DNA of 64,000 nt from PALSA-1004 sp963804885 (GCA_963804885.1 CAWDSF010000001.1:140280-204279), one strand, 5' to 3'. Numbered from the stretch's first letter, positions 43,555 through 52,273 are shown. The notes: generated by a model not told the origin, from the sequence alone. Translations and numbers: made by a program.

Positions 43555-46488
43555 ATGTATCCCGGGCTGGTCGAGCCCCTGCTGATCGTCTTGATGATCT
43601 GCGTTGCGGTCGTTGCCTTCCTGGTCATTGGTCGCCCGGTGCTGCGGAGACTGGCCGCGCGACAGCTCTCCCGTCGTCCTGCCGAGGCCTTCATCGTCAT
43701 TGCGGGTGCATTGCTCGGGACGACGATGATCGTGGCGAGCCTCGTCGTGGGGGATTCCCTGGACCGCTCCGTCCGGCAGACGGCGTACGACGTCCTCGGG
43801 CCGATCGACGAGACCGTGCGCATCTCGTCGGGCGACATCGCCGAACAGGCGTTGGCCCGCCTCGACGGGCTGCGCAACCAGCCCGACGTCGACGGGACGC
43901 TCCTCGCGCGCCAGGACCTCGCGGCGGCGACTCACGGCAGCGGATCGGCGCTGGTCGCCGCGCCGCGGGTCGTGGTCACCGAGCTCGACTTCGGTCAGGC
44001 AGCACGGTTCGGGGGCATCGGTCAATCGGGGCTCGAGGTGCCCGACCCCGGGCCACGCAGAGTCGTCGTCAACAGCAATCTCGCCGACTCGCTGGGGATC
44101 ACTGTTGGTGACCGGGTCACGTTCCACCTGTACTCCAAGCCACACGACTTCACCGTCTCGAGGATCGTTCCCTCCACCGGCGTGGCCGGCTCGGGTATCG
44201 GGGCGGCGCTGAACCGTGACGCCTTCTTCACACCGGGCGTGTTGACGTCGGCGGCCGCCGGGTCGGATGCGCAACCGTCCACGGTCGTGTTCGTCTCCAA
44301 CAGGGGTGGCGTCGAATCCGGTGCCGACCTCACCCCCTCGGTCATCAGAACCATCCATACCTCGCTCGGCGACCTCGCCTCCAAGGGTGCGGTCGTCGCG
44401 CAGCCGAAGCAGGAGGTGCTCGACGCGGCGGCACGCACGGGGGATCAGCTCGGGTCGTTGTTCCTGTTCATCGCCAGCTTCAGCATCATCGCGGGCGTCA
44501 TATTGCTCGTGAACGTGTTTGTCATGCTGGCGGATGAGCGCAGAGGACAGTTGGGGATGCTGCGTGCCATAGGGATGCGCAGGCGCCGGTTGACCGGCGA
44601 GTTCGCCATCGAGGGTGCGGCCTACGGTGCCGTCGCCGCCGTGCTCGGCATGGGCCTCGGTGTGCTGATTGCCCGTGCCGTTGTCGTGATCGCCGTCACG
44701 ATCCTCAACGGGTTCGAACGGGGCGACAACAAGCTGGCGATCGTCTTCGCGACCCGGTGGGAGAGTCTGTTCAACGGAGTCGCTGCGGGTTTCATCATCG
44801 CGTTCCTCGCAGTCGTGCTCACCAGCATCCGCATCGCCCGCGGCAACATCATCGCGGCTATCCGCGACCTGCCGCCGAACACGGGTGGACGGCCACGTCG
44901 TCGGCTCACACTGGTGTCCGCGGTCGCGACCCTGTCGCTCATGGTTGCCGCAGTACCTGTGCTCGCAGCCAGCAACGGAGTCGGGACCTACCTGGTGCCG
45001 GCGCTGGCAGTGGTTGCGGCCATCCCGCTACTGCGGCTGGTCATTTCCCGACGGACTGCCATTACCGGGGTCGCCGGAGCCGTGTTGCTATGGGGGCTCA
45101 CGGCGCACCTCGTACGCCCGCAGATGTACGACGACGCCACAAGTGCGCCTTACGTGGTCATGGGCACGATGCTCTCGTTTGCGGCTGTCGTTCTGATCAC
45201 GCTGCACCAACGGTTGCTGCTGCGGCCAGCCCGACCGATCGTCGATCGACCGGGAGAGACTGGCCTGTTGGCCCGACTCGCGGTTACCTACCCCACGGCT
45301 CGCCCGTTCCGCACCGGCGCCACCCTCGGCATGTACTGCATCGTCGTGCTAGTCATCGTGCTCCTCGCGCAGATCTCGGCCGTGATCCATGCGGGCCTCG
45401 GCTCCGCGGTCAGGGACGCGTCCGCAGGTTGGACGATGCGGGCAGACTTCAACCCGAACACGCCGTTGCCCGATGTCGCGCGCGTGATGACCCATGCCGT
45501 CGACCGGAACGTCGTCGAGTCGGCCACTCTGACAACGGCTGCCGGATTCGGCACCGACCCGCTCGGCCGCCGGCCAGACCCGTTGCCGATCCTCGCTATC
45601 GGCTACCCCGGCCAGTTGGTGGGGAAGGCGCCGATCCTGCAGGACCGGCTGCCGGGGCTGGCAGACGACGCAGCAGCCTGGGAGCTGCCCCTTCGCGACC
45701 CCCGCTTCGTACTCGTCGACCAGTTCTACGGTTCACCCGGTGGTCCGCAGGGGAAGCCCCTTGCGCCGGGTGACCGGCTCACGCTCACCGATCCTCGGAC
45801 CGGGGATTCCAGCATCCGGACGATCGCGGGAGTGCTCAAGGACGGGACCGCCTTCTATGGTGTCTCGCCGGGCGAGTTTCGCTTCCCTGTCCTGATGAGC
45901 CAGGTCTCGGCGAGAAACATGTTCGGCAGCGATGCACGGCCCTCGAGCGCTCTGCTGCGGACAGCCCCCGGCACCGACAGGCCCGCACTCGCAGCTCGCT
46001 TGCAGGGCAGCTACCTCGCCAACGGCCTCGTCATCACCGATGTCCCAGAGGCGGTTCGTGCCACCTATGCGGCGAACACGCAGATGTTCCGGTTGATGCA
46101 GGGTTACCTCGCCATGGGGCTGCTCGTGGCGATCACCGGTCTCGGCGTCGTGATGACCCGTTCGGTGCGTGAGCGCCGTCGGACCATCGGCGTCCTCCGC
46201 GCCCTGGGAGTGCAGTCGCGCACAATTCGACGGGCCTTCCTCACCGAGAGCTCGTTCATCGCGCTCGAGGGCGTGGCGGTCGGAACGCTGTTGGGCATCC
46301 TGACCACGTGGCTGCTTTATCGCAACAGCCCGGCCTTTGGCTCGCTCGATGTCGCGTTCCCGATCGCCTGGCCGGAGATCACTCTCACCGTCGGAGTGAC
46401 GTTCGCTGCGTCGTTCCTTGCGACGCTGATCCCAGCGCGGCGGGCCGCCGCCGTCCGACCAGCTCTCGCTGTCCGGGTCACCGACTGA
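43555..46488 (+). CDS. FtsX-like ABC permease (two FtsX domains)
   Basis: The ATG at 43555 follows GGGGTGAGG and gives 977 residues. An N-terminal helix (VEPLLIVLMICVAVVAFLVIG), a long extracytoplasmic domain (about 60-310) and three helices containing the first FtsX core (GMLRAIGMRRRRLTGEFAIEG, about 342) are followed by central helices, a second external domain and a second FtsX core (TIGVLRALGVQSRTIRRAFLTE, about 880) with three last helices. This is the ten-helix actinobacterial form. With the ATPase upstream it should act as a mechanotransmission exporter or lipid/peptide-handling machine; the cargo is unknown. Confidence 0.93.
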   Translation: MYPGLVEPLLIVLMICVAVVAFLVIGRPVLRRLAARQLSRRPAEAFIVIAGALLGTTMIVASLVVGDSLDRSVRQTAYDVLGPIDETVRISSGDIAEQALARLDGLRNQPDVDGTLLARQDLAAATHGSGSALVAAPRVVVTELDFGQAARFGGIGQSGLEVPDPGPRRVVVNSNLADSLGITVGDRVTFHLYSKPHDFTVSRIVPSTGVAGSGIGAALNRDAFFTPGVLTSAAAGSDAQPSTVVFVSNRGGVESGADLTPSVIRTIHTSLGDLASKGAVVAQPKQEVLDAAARTGDQLGSLFLFIASFSIIAGVILLVNVFVMLADERRGQLGMLRAIGMRRRRLTGEFAIEGAAYGAVAAVLGMGLGVLIARAVVVIAVTILNGFERGDNKLAIVFATRWESLFNGVAAGFIIAFLAVVLTSIRIARGNIIAAIRDLPPNTGGRPRRRLTLVSAVATLSLMVAAVPVLAASNGVGTYLVPALAVVAAIPLLRLVISRRTAITGVAGAVLLWGLTAHLVRPQMYDDATSAPYVVMGTMLSFAAVVLITLHQRLLLRPARPIVDRPGETGLLARLAVTYPTARPFRTGATLGMYCIVVLVIVLLAQISAVIHAGLGSAVRDASAGWTMRADFNPNTPLPDVARVMTHAVDRNVVESATLTTAAGFGTDPLGRRPDPLPILAIGYPGQLVGKAPILQDRLPGLADDAAAWELPLRDPRFVLVDQFYGSPGGPQGKPLAPGDRLTLTDPRTGDSSIRTIAGVLKDGTAFYGVSPGEFRFPVLMSQVSARNMFGSDARPSSALLRTAPGTDRPALAARLQGSYLANGLVITDVPEAVRATYAANTQMFRLMQGYLAMGLLVAITGLGVVMTRSVRERRRTIGVLRALGVQSRTIRRAFLTESSFIALEGVAVGTLLGILTTWLLYRNSPAFGSLDVAFPIAWPEITLTVGVTFAASFLATLIPARRAAAVRPALAVRVTD

Positions 46489-46543
46489 CGACGGCGAGAC
46501 CGCGCTTTCTTACGTCAGCGATCTGGCTCGCTGCTCAGTTGGC

Positions 46544-46936
46544 TTATGCCAGGGCCTTGGCCTTCATCTGGTCGAACTCCAGCGCAGTGATCGTCCCGGC
46601 GTCGAGTAGTGCCTTGGCAGACGCGATCTGGTCGGCGGCACTGGAACCGGCGGAGCTTCCGGCGACCGACTTGATGTACTCGTCCTGCTGGCGCCGCATA
46701 TCCTCCTGGGCCGCGATGGTCCGCTCGGTCATCCCGTGACCCCGCGCGATCAGGTAGACGAGCATGCCCAGAACTGGAAGCACGATGATGAAAAACACCC
46801 AGATCGTCTTCGCGAACCCACCCAGGTCGCGGCTGCGGAACAAGTCGCCGAAGATCCACCAGAGGCACATGAACCATGCGAAGAAGATGAAGAACTCGAA
46901 CAGCGCGAGCAGAAACGACCCGTTGTCGTCGAACAT
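46544..46936 (-). CDS. Membrane protein with PLDc_N-like helices and SHOCT motif
   Basis: A GGAGG site precedes the ATG at 46936; 130 residues. Two transmembrane helices (about 7-30 and 42-65) precede a charged coiled region and the C-terminal SHOCT motif DQIASAKALLDAGTITALEFDQMKAKAL (about 102-129). SHOCT segments are short oligomerisation or membrane-partner motifs. It reads convergently with the FtsX gene, 55 bases apart. Confidence 0.85.
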   Translation of the reverse strand: MFDDNGSFLLALFEFFIFFAWFMCLWWIFGDLFRSRDLGGFAKTIWVFFIIVLPVLGMLVYLIARGHGMTERTIAAQEDMRRQQDEYIKSVAGSSAGSSAADQIASAKALLDAGTITALEFDQMKAKALA

Positions 46937-47181
46937 CTGACGTCCTCCAGAGAGTGGTGGTGCTGACGAGGTGGTCCAGGTCGGACGCCCTGAACATATC
47001 TGACCCCGCAGCGTGCTACCTCATTCCACCGTGTGTCAGCCGAGTCCGCCTCGTCCGGAGCGAATGAATCCAACGCGCGCGGAATGGAGGCCACGCATAC
47101 GATGCGCGGCCGACGACCCTGGACCATTGTTCAGATCGGCCGCCCAGAAGTGGCCTCAATTCCTGCGACAGAGGAGATGGG

Positions 47182-47688
47182 ATGGGCGACAACGCCGAGA
47201 CCGCGGTTCTGGCTTGAGGCTGCGCCTGGATCATGCAGCAGCTGCTGCGCCAGCCCGAAGGAGTCATCTCCACCCGCATCGGATTCATGGGGGGCGAGAA
47301 CGACAACCCGACTGAGGACAACGACGGCGGGCATGCCGAGGTCGTTGAAGTCATCTTCGATCCTGAGCGGCTCTCGTATCGAGGGCTACTGGAGGTGTTC
47401 TTCCAGGTTCACCGAGCCGACCTCGATGAAGGCATCGTTGGTTCGCTGTACCGCTCCGAGATCTTCTACACGAGCCCGGAGCAGCGGCTAGTGGCCGAGG
47501 AGCTGATCCGCGACGTTGACGCGTCGGGCCATTGGCCGGGTAAAACGGTGAATAACATCAGCGAGTCCGCGGTGTTCTGGGAGATGGGACCTGAGGACCA
47601 GGACTACTTCTTGCGGTTCCCGCACGGCTGCAAACCCCCGTTCCCTCGTCAGGACGAGAAGCCCGAGAACCTCCGCGCGTTCGCCTAG
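47182..47688 (+). pseudogene. msrA: Peptide-methionine (S)-S-oxide reductase MsrA with in-frame TGA beside the active site
   Basis: The GAGGAG at 47171-47176 and ATG at 47182 set a 168-residue frame of normal MsrA length. It reads MGDNAETAVLA, TGA (47215-47217), then GCAWIMQQLLRQPEGV, NPTEDNDGGHAEVVEV, IFYTSPEQ and GCKPPFPRQ. MsrA should read GGCFW here: the Gly before the catalytic Gly-Cys is a stop codon and the Phe is Ala. The intact remainder starts at ATG 47233, but that form lacks the catalytic Cys. Two changes in the catalytic motif favour a real inactivation over sequence error; TGA recoding is possible but not supported by the family's known selenocysteine position. Confidence 0.85.
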
Positions 47689-47795
47689 CCCCTGACGGGT
47701 GGGTGACCCTTCCTGGCTGATTGGCACGGTCCCACCGGGGTCCCGAAGACGACCCTGGCCCTTCGCCCGTGCGGACGAAAGGCCAGGTCAGAAGG

Positions 47796-47841
47796 GGTGC
47801 GCCGCGAGGGACTTGAACCCCCAACCCGCGGATTAAGAGTC
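47796..47841 (-). other. 3' fragment of tRNA-Lys(CTT): probable attachment site
   Basis: Read on the minus strand, the segment runs from the anticodon loop (GACTCTTAATC, anticodon CTT at 47835-47837) through the T arm GGGGTTCAAGTCCC to the acceptor end GCGGCGCACC. The sequence that should form the 5' half (D arm and 5' acceptor strand) is absent: bases beyond 47842 do not pair with the acceptor or anticodon stem. A 3' tRNA piece of this size is what site-specific integrases leave as the distal att site, with the element lying to the right. Confidence 0.7.
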
Positions 47842-47853
47842 GGATAACCGGCG

Positions 47854-47957
47854 TGTCGGACGGTGACGATTGATGCTCGCCGAGGCCATCTGTGCAGGTC
47901 AGCGGGCAACTCGGGGGTCGGACGGTGTTGGGCCCTGACGACAGATGTCGGACAGTC
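47854..47957. repeat. Three direct repeats of a GTCGGACGGTG motif next to the att fragment
   Basis: TGTCGGACGGTG at 47854-47865, GTCGGACGGTG at 47917-47927 and a variant TGTCGGACAGT from 47946 lie within about 120 bases of the tRNA fragment. Direct repeats at such distances are the usual form of integrase arm-binding sites. The assignment is inference. Confidence 0.45.
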
Positions 47958-48000
47958 CGGCCCCACGCCGGCCCCACGATCTTGGTCGGCAACCGAGCGG

Positions 48001-48036
48001 GAGTTGCCCGCGGAGTTGCCCGCAGAGTTGCCCCAC
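48001..48036. repeat. 12-bp tandem repeat, three units
   Basis: GAGTTGCCCGCG, GAGTTGCCCGCA and GAGTTGCCCCAC lie head to tail. The gap 47689-48183 otherwise contains only the tRNA fragment and repeats above; I see no credible gene in it. Confidence 0.75.
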
Positions 48037-48183
48037 CATCCTGGCCAGTCGGGGGTCTTGACAGCCTTAAGCAGGCTGTTCAGGGGCCCGGCTTCTACCC
48101 TCTTGGACTGGCGCGGGCAACTGCTGTCCGGGGGCCCCTGCAACGACCTCTAGGGCGTGTTTCTCGGCGTTAGTTAGTGACGG

Positions 48184-49162
48184 CTACCGTCGATCATGCC
48201 GGCGCAAGGACATGCATCGCCATGGTTGTTCCTCCAACAGCCGTCCGCGTGACCAACGTCGATGGCGGGACAGGACCTCGTCCCACTCCTCGTGGGTCAG
48301 GTTCCGGCCGGCCATCTGGCACGCGAAGTCGATGGCCCGTTCGAGGTCGGTCTCCCACAGGTAGACGCGGCCGTCGTACGACGCGATGGCCACGTCGTGG
48401 CTGTCGGCGATGAACTGCGCGCCGGCCGGGACCGGCTTTCCCTGGTGGGGTGGGTGCACGGTGCCCAGCAGCTCCAGCGTCGTGGCGTCCCACAGGCTGA
48501 CCCCGCCGTCCTCGGCGCCGGAGACCAGGAGCTCTCCGTCGTCGGAGTAGTTGAGCCAGCGCACCGCGGTGCCGAGGCTGCTGGATCGCCGCTGTTCGTC
48601 TCCGGTGGAGACGTCGATCGTGACGATCTGGCCGGTGCTCCCGGCCACGGCCACCGTCGAGCCGTCCGGAGAGGCAACGGATGCGTAGAGCGCCAGGTCC
48701 AGGTCCCCCTGCGCCAGGACTTCTCCGGTGTTCAGGTCGACCACCCACAGGTGCTCGGAGGAACCGTCATTGCCGTCGCGGTAGACCATCGCGGTGCTCC
48801 CGTCCCCGATCGGGGTGGAGTTGTCGCCGGCGAAGTCGAAGCCATCGCCGTCGGGAAGCAGGGACTCGGCGCCGAGGAGGCTGGACTTGTGGTCGGAGCT
48901 GCCCACCAGCAGGCGCTGGCCTCCGGCCACGTACGCCAGAGAATTGATGTCCTTGTCGAACAGCTCCTGCCTGCCGACGATCTTGCCCGTGGTGGAATCG
49001 AGGACCGTCACGACGCCGTTGTGCCGGCACGCATCGAGGACACACCAGCCGACGTACTGCCCGCCGTCGGGATGCCAGGTGCCGAAGGACCACGGAGGCA
49101 GCTGCGTCGGGAGTTGCGTGGGGGCCGTCGCCGCTCCGGTGGCGGTGTCGGGGCATCCGCCG
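48184..49162 (-). pseudogene. WD40-repeat protein, N-terminal part missing
   Basis: The minus-strand frame is open from about 49162 to the stop at 48184. It carries WD40-type blades: TVLDSTTGKIVGRQELFDKD, HLWVVDLNTGEVLAQGDL, DVSTGDEQRRSSSLGTAVRWL, GGVSLWDATTLELLGTV and GRVYLWETDLERAIDFACQMAGRNLTHEEW, the usual end of actinobacterial nSTAND/WD40 proteins. The latest plausible start is a GTG at 49011, but blade-like sequence (WHPDGGQYVGWCVLDA) continues upstream of it and ends at a stop near 49163. The 5' part with ATPase and earlier blades is missing. Confidence 0.7.
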
Positions 49163-49254
49163 GCTCAGGCGCTACCCAGATCGGCGGCATCGGTACTCCC
49201 TTCGCCGACCAGGAGATCTGCGACCGCGGAGTCGCGGAGGAGGTCTTTCCTCCG

Positions 49255-49641
49255 ATGTTGATGACCGGCGATCTGAACGGATGCTGGTACACGGACTCCT
49301 TTACCGGCACTTCACACCCCAGCGGCACGTATCAGGAGACCGGCGCGGAGACGTTCATCGGCTGTCTCGCCGACGGGACGACTTGTGGAACATTTGGCAC
49401 GACGTATCGGTTCTCGGCCAAGTACGCGCCCGACGGGTCGGAGATCTTCGGACGCTGCCAGCACCCGATCGTTTCCGGAAGTGGCACCGAGGACTTCGAG
49501 GGCGTGTCCGGTCGAGTCGACTTCAAGGACGACGTCGATGCCGGGCTGTTCAGGTACCGCGGCCACCTGAACGGGGTTGCGGGCTCGACGTCAAGCGCGA
49601 CCGCATCAGCCACGACTGGTCAGGCGTCATCGGCCTGCTGA
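49255..49641 (+). CDS. Hypothetical beta-rich protein, possibly 5'-truncated
   Basis: ATG 49255 (after GAGGAGG at about 11 bases) gives 128 residues: LMTGDLNGCWYTDSFTG, a Cys-containing IGCLADGTTCGTFGTTYRF, SGSGTEDFEGVSGRVDFKD and a Ser/Thr/Ala-rich tail. Four cysteines and the GTGxFEG-like phrase recall secreted barrel proteins, but I cannot name a family. The frame is open far upstream and reads coherent sequence (TQIGGIGTPFADQEICDRG) from about 49170, so the true start may have been lost where this gene meets the WD40 fragment head to head. Confidence 0.45.
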   Translation: MLMTGDLNGCWYTDSFTGTSHPSGTYQETGAETFIGCLADGTTCGTFGTTYRFSAKYAPDGSEIFGRCQHPIVSGSGTEDFEGVSGRVDFKDDVDAGLFRYRGHLNGVAGSTSSATASATTGQASSAC

Positions 49642-50073
49642 GCTCATCCCCCAACAACGGCCCGCGATCCGCGCGTCCACGCACCCTGGTCATCCAGCGC
49701 GGCGGCTTTGATAGCACGATCGATGCGCTGCATAGTCATGCATCGACGCCGTCACGTCCGAGCTGTCGGCGGCAACTGAATACAACCCACCGCCGATACC
49801 TGGTCAGTTTTCGGTTGCCGTTGACACGAGCGATCGAGATTGCCAGCTCTGAATGAGATTTGAGAGGCAACCGGTCGCTGACGCGATCGAGCTGATCCGG
49901 CTACCGAGCGCTGTGAAGGCCCCTCATGCGAAGTGAGGTAGTCCGGGTTCGAACTGGGCGCTGTCAGGATCCGTTGATGTAGGAAGTCCTGATGGACGAA
50001 AAGCGGTTGTGGTGGTTGGCTGCCTGGCAGTTGATTGGAACTGCCGCCGCCTGCCGACCTGACGGAAATCCCT
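49642..50073. other. Gap without recognisable gene
   Basis: The 432 bases between the truncated hypothetical gene and the hydrolase hold only short shadow frames on both strands. I see no RNA gene or clear promoter. Confidence 0.5.
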
Positions 50074-50882
50074 TTGAATTCGACCTCGGTGTCGCCCGCT
50101 GGCATCGCTTACGACCGCGCCGGCCCGCGCGGTGACCTGCCCGGTGTCCTCATCCATGCAGGCATCGCCGATCGCCGCATGTGGGACCCGCAATGGTCGG
50201 CACTCACCGCCGTACGCGATGTTGTCAGACTGGACCTTCGTGGTTTCGGTGAGTCCACTGAACGCCCGCATGGGCAGCTTTCCCCAGTTGATGACGTGCT
50301 CGACACGTTGGCCGGCCTCGCTGTGGGCGCTGTCACTTGGTCGGTGCATCGTTCGGGGCGGGCGTAGCCGTCGAGGTGGCGCTCACCAGTCCCGAGCAGG
50401 TCGACTCCCTACTCCTGGCTGCGCCCGGTGGATCACTCATCGCCGAGGCCACCCCGGACTTGCGGGCGTTCATCGACGCCGAACGATCCGCAATGGCGCG
50501 AGACGACCTGCCCGAGGCGGTCGAAGCGAATCTGACCTGGTGGGTCGATGGTCCCCGGCGAGACGCCCGGGCGGTGGACCCGATGGTCCGTGATTCGGTT
50601 CGACGGATGCAGCGGCGGGCGTTCGAGCTCACTGCCGACTGGGATGACGTCGAGGAGAAGGAGCTCGATCCACCAGCGCTCGATCGGCTTGAGGAGATCC
50701 GCGTGCCCACACTTGTCTTGGTCGGTGCATACGATCTCGATGCGATCCAACAAACGGCAGGACGGGTGACAGAGGGAATCGCCGGCGCGCGTCGCGTCGA
50801 CTGGCCGGACACCGCGCACCTACCGTCGATGGAGCGCCCCGCCGACTTCCTGGTCCTGCTACGCGACTGGTTGTCGTCCTGA
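50074..50882 (+). CDS. Alpha/beta hydrolase fold protein, frameshifted
   Basis: The frame starting at about 50074 (TTG; upstream 50035 and downstream 50089 are alternatives) reads GIAYDRAGPRGDLPGVLIHAGIADRRMWDPQW and DLRGFGEST. One missing base at about 50335 splits GAVT from LVGASFGAGVAVEVAL, which contains the nucleophile elbow GASFGAG. The acid is in VGAYDLDAIQ and the His in WPDTAHLPSMERP near the end. The corrected length is 269 residues, normal for the family. Substrate unknown. Confidence 0.78.
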
Positions 50883-50951
50883 GTGCGACTGGCTCCACAT
50901 CCGGAACAAGTAGCCGCGCTGCGGGCGATCGGTAATGCGAAACCGACCAGG

Positions 50952-50963
50952 CCTAGGTAGAGT
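50952..50963 (+). promoter_or_regulatory. Leaderless-type promoter/operator of padR copy 1
   Basis: TAGAGT at 50958-50963 is a -10-like hexamer ending 6 bases before the GTG at 50970, and is preceded by the palindrome CCTAGG (50952-50957). The arrangement repeats at the second padR copy, so it is unlikely to be chance. Confidence 0.5.
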
Positions 50964-50969
50964 ACGACC

Positions 50970-51305
50970 GTGCAGGTCAAACGAGATCCGCGGATGACCA
51001 TCCCCACCCAGCTGGTGCTGCGCGCATTGCTGGACGAACCGACGCGTGAGCTCTACGGCGTCGAGATCGGTGACGAGGCCGGTCTGCCCAGCGGAACGGT
51101 GCACCCGATCCTGGCCCGGCTCGAGGGAGTCGGCTGGGTCGAGTCCCGGTGGGAGGACATCGACCCCCGCGTCGAAGGCCGCCCCGCCCGCCGCTACTAC
51201 AAGCTCACCTCGACCGGCGTCCAAAACACCCGGCACGCACTCGCCAACGCCTACCAGGCGAAGCGCGGAACGGTCCGACCGATCCCGGTTCGGGACCAGC
51301 CATGA
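50970..51305 (+). CDS. PadR-family transcriptional regulator (copy 1)
   Basis: This 111-residue protein is a compact PadR winged helix: TQLVLRALLDEPTRELYGVEIGDEAGLPSGTVHPILARLEGVGWVESRWED (about 13-63) with the recognition helix at SGTVHPILARLE, then RRYYKLTSTGVQNTR in the wing and a dimerisation helix. It is nearly identical in length and sequence to the copy at 51501. The GTG start is set by the leaderless-type promoter 6 bases upstream. Confidence 0.92.
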   Translation: MQVKRDPRMTIPTQLVLRALLDEPTRELYGVEIGDEAGLPSGTVHPILARLEGVGWVESRWEDIDPRVEGRPARRYYKLTSTGVQNTRHALANAYQAKRGTVRPIPVRDQP

Positions 51306-51481
51306 GCGACCCGAGCACGACCGGGCGCAGGACGCGACCCCAGCGGCGCGACCTGGCCGACTGCGCCCGTGCGGTCCGCGCACTGCACGCAAACGCCTCT
51401 GACCCGAGCATCATCGCCAGTCGTCCCACAGGGTTGCGAGCCGGCGCGCCAAGCCCTGAGCCTTGCTTGACATCTACCTAG
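51302..51481 (+). CDS. Short uncharacterised frame after padR copy 1
   Basis: An ATG in ATGA overlap with the padR stop opens 59 codons (MSDPSTTGRRTRPQRRDLADCARAVRAL...). The overlap is like that between padR copy 2 and its downstream gene, but the sequences are not similar. It may be the remains of a partner gene replaced during the duplication. It recalls no family. Confidence 0.3.
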   Translation: MSDPSTTGRRTRPQRRDLADCARAVRALHANASDPSIIASRPTGLRAGAPSPEPCLTST

Positions 51482-51494
51482 GGCTAGATAGAGT
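51467..51494 (+). promoter_or_regulatory. Promoter and palindromic operator of padR copy 2
   Basis: TTGACA (51467-51472) and TAGAGT (51489-51494) with a 16-base spacer form a good promoter, and the -10 ends 6 bases before the ATG at 51501, so the mRNA is leaderless or nearly so. The spacer is filled by the near-perfect palindrome CTACCTAGGGCTAGATAG (51474-51491), the likely PadR operator, which would block polymerase. Confidence 0.68.
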
Positions 51495-51500
51495 ACGAGC

Positions 51501-51833
51501 ATGCCACTCAAGCATCCTGCGCGGATGACGTTCCCTACCCAGCTCGTCCTACGCGCGCTGCTCGAGGAACCGACCCGCGAGCTCTACGGCGTCGAGATCG
51601 GCGTCCGGGCCGGCCTGCGCAGCGGCGCCGTGCACCCGATCCTGGCCCGGCTCGAGGGAGTCCGCTGGGTCGAGTCCCGGTGGGAGGACATCGACCCGCG
51701 CGTCGAAGGGCGCCCCGCCCACCGCAACTACAAGCTCACTTCGACCGGCATCGAACACGCCCGTCAGGCTCTCGCTCATGCCTACCGGGGGAAGCGGGGA
51801 GCAGCCCAACCGATCCCGGTTCGTGACCAGTGA
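51501..51833 (+). CDS. PadR-family transcriptional regulator (copy 2)
   Basis: This 110-residue PadR winged helix (TQLVLRALLEEPTRELYGVEIGVRAGLRSGAVHPILARLEGVRW...) is a tandem duplicate of the gene at 50970; most differences are single substitutions. The promoter carries a palindrome expected for autoregulation. The next gene starts in a TGATG overlap, the common arrangement in which a PadR controls its downstream partner. Confidence 0.92.
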   Translation: MPLKHPARMTFPTQLVLRALLEEPTRELYGVEIGVRAGLRSGAVHPILARLEGVRWVESRWEDIDPRVEGRPAHRNYKLTSTGIEHARQALAHAYRGKRGAAQPIPVRDQ

Positions 51834-52273
51834 TGAGCCGCCTTGTGACAGAGAGTGCGAACACGGCGACCTCGGCGGCAATCCTGCCGTCCGCGTTGGT
51901 GCGCGCGGCCGTTCACGCCTTGCCGCGCGGCGTCTCGCGAAACCGCTATCGCACCGAGTTCCTCGCCGAGCTGCACGGCATGCCGCGCGACCAGCAGATC
52001 AGACACGCCACCGGAGTACTGGCCCATGTCCTGTCACTGCGAACGGCCGTGACGACCGAATACCTGGCTGGAGGCGCAGACCTCATGACCACCAACGTGA
52101 AAGTCACCAAGCCACTGCTGTGCCGGCTGAACATTCACCACGACTGGCGAATCCGTGCCAACGAAGACGGCTCCCGATATCGCCAATGCGCTCGATGCGG
52201 CAAGTACGACGACAGGATCGAGGGCGACTTCAGTTCTGGCGCGATGGTCTTTGGTGGCATGTCAGGCTGGTAA
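51833..52273 (+). CDS. PadR-coupled protein with Cys/His motif, function unknown
   Basis: This 146-residue protein overlaps the padR stop. The N-terminal half (LPRGVSRNRYRTEFLAELHGMPRDQQIRHATGVLAHVLSLRTAV) is helical and resembles the short prefix segments found before PadR-linked permeases. The C-terminal half has CRLNIHHDW ... CARCGKYDD, a possible small metal-binding site, and ends MSGW. No transmembrane helix is convincing. I do not assign a function. Confidence 0.62.
   Translation: MSRLVTESANTATSAAILPSALVRAAVHALPRGVSRNRYRTEFLAELHGMPRDQQIRHATGVLAHVLSLRTAVTTEYLAGGADLMTTNVKVTKPLLCRLNIHHDWRIRANEDGSRYRQCARCGKYDDRIEGDFSSGAMVFGGMSGW

Noticed and set aside
43459..44358. 299-codon minus-strand frame at the start of the FtsX gene
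   Set aside because: Asp/Arg/Gly-rich mirror composition; the plus strand has a continuous 977-residue permease.
47796..47841. A complete tRNA-Lys gene
   Set aside because: The 5' half is absent and the bases beyond 47842 cannot form the acceptor or D stem.
48001..48036. CRISPR array
   Set aside because: The units are 12 bp and directly adjacent without spacers; no cas genes are present.
47685..48143. 152-codon minus-strand frame containing LNPRVGGSSPSRRT
   Set aside because: That phrase is the well-known translation of a tRNA 3' half, here the tRNA-Lys fragment, not protein.
48262..49254. The long plus-strand extension of the 49255-49641 gene
   Set aside because: Up to about 49,140 it is antisense to WD40 blades, which are the more specific pattern; only the last part looks coding.
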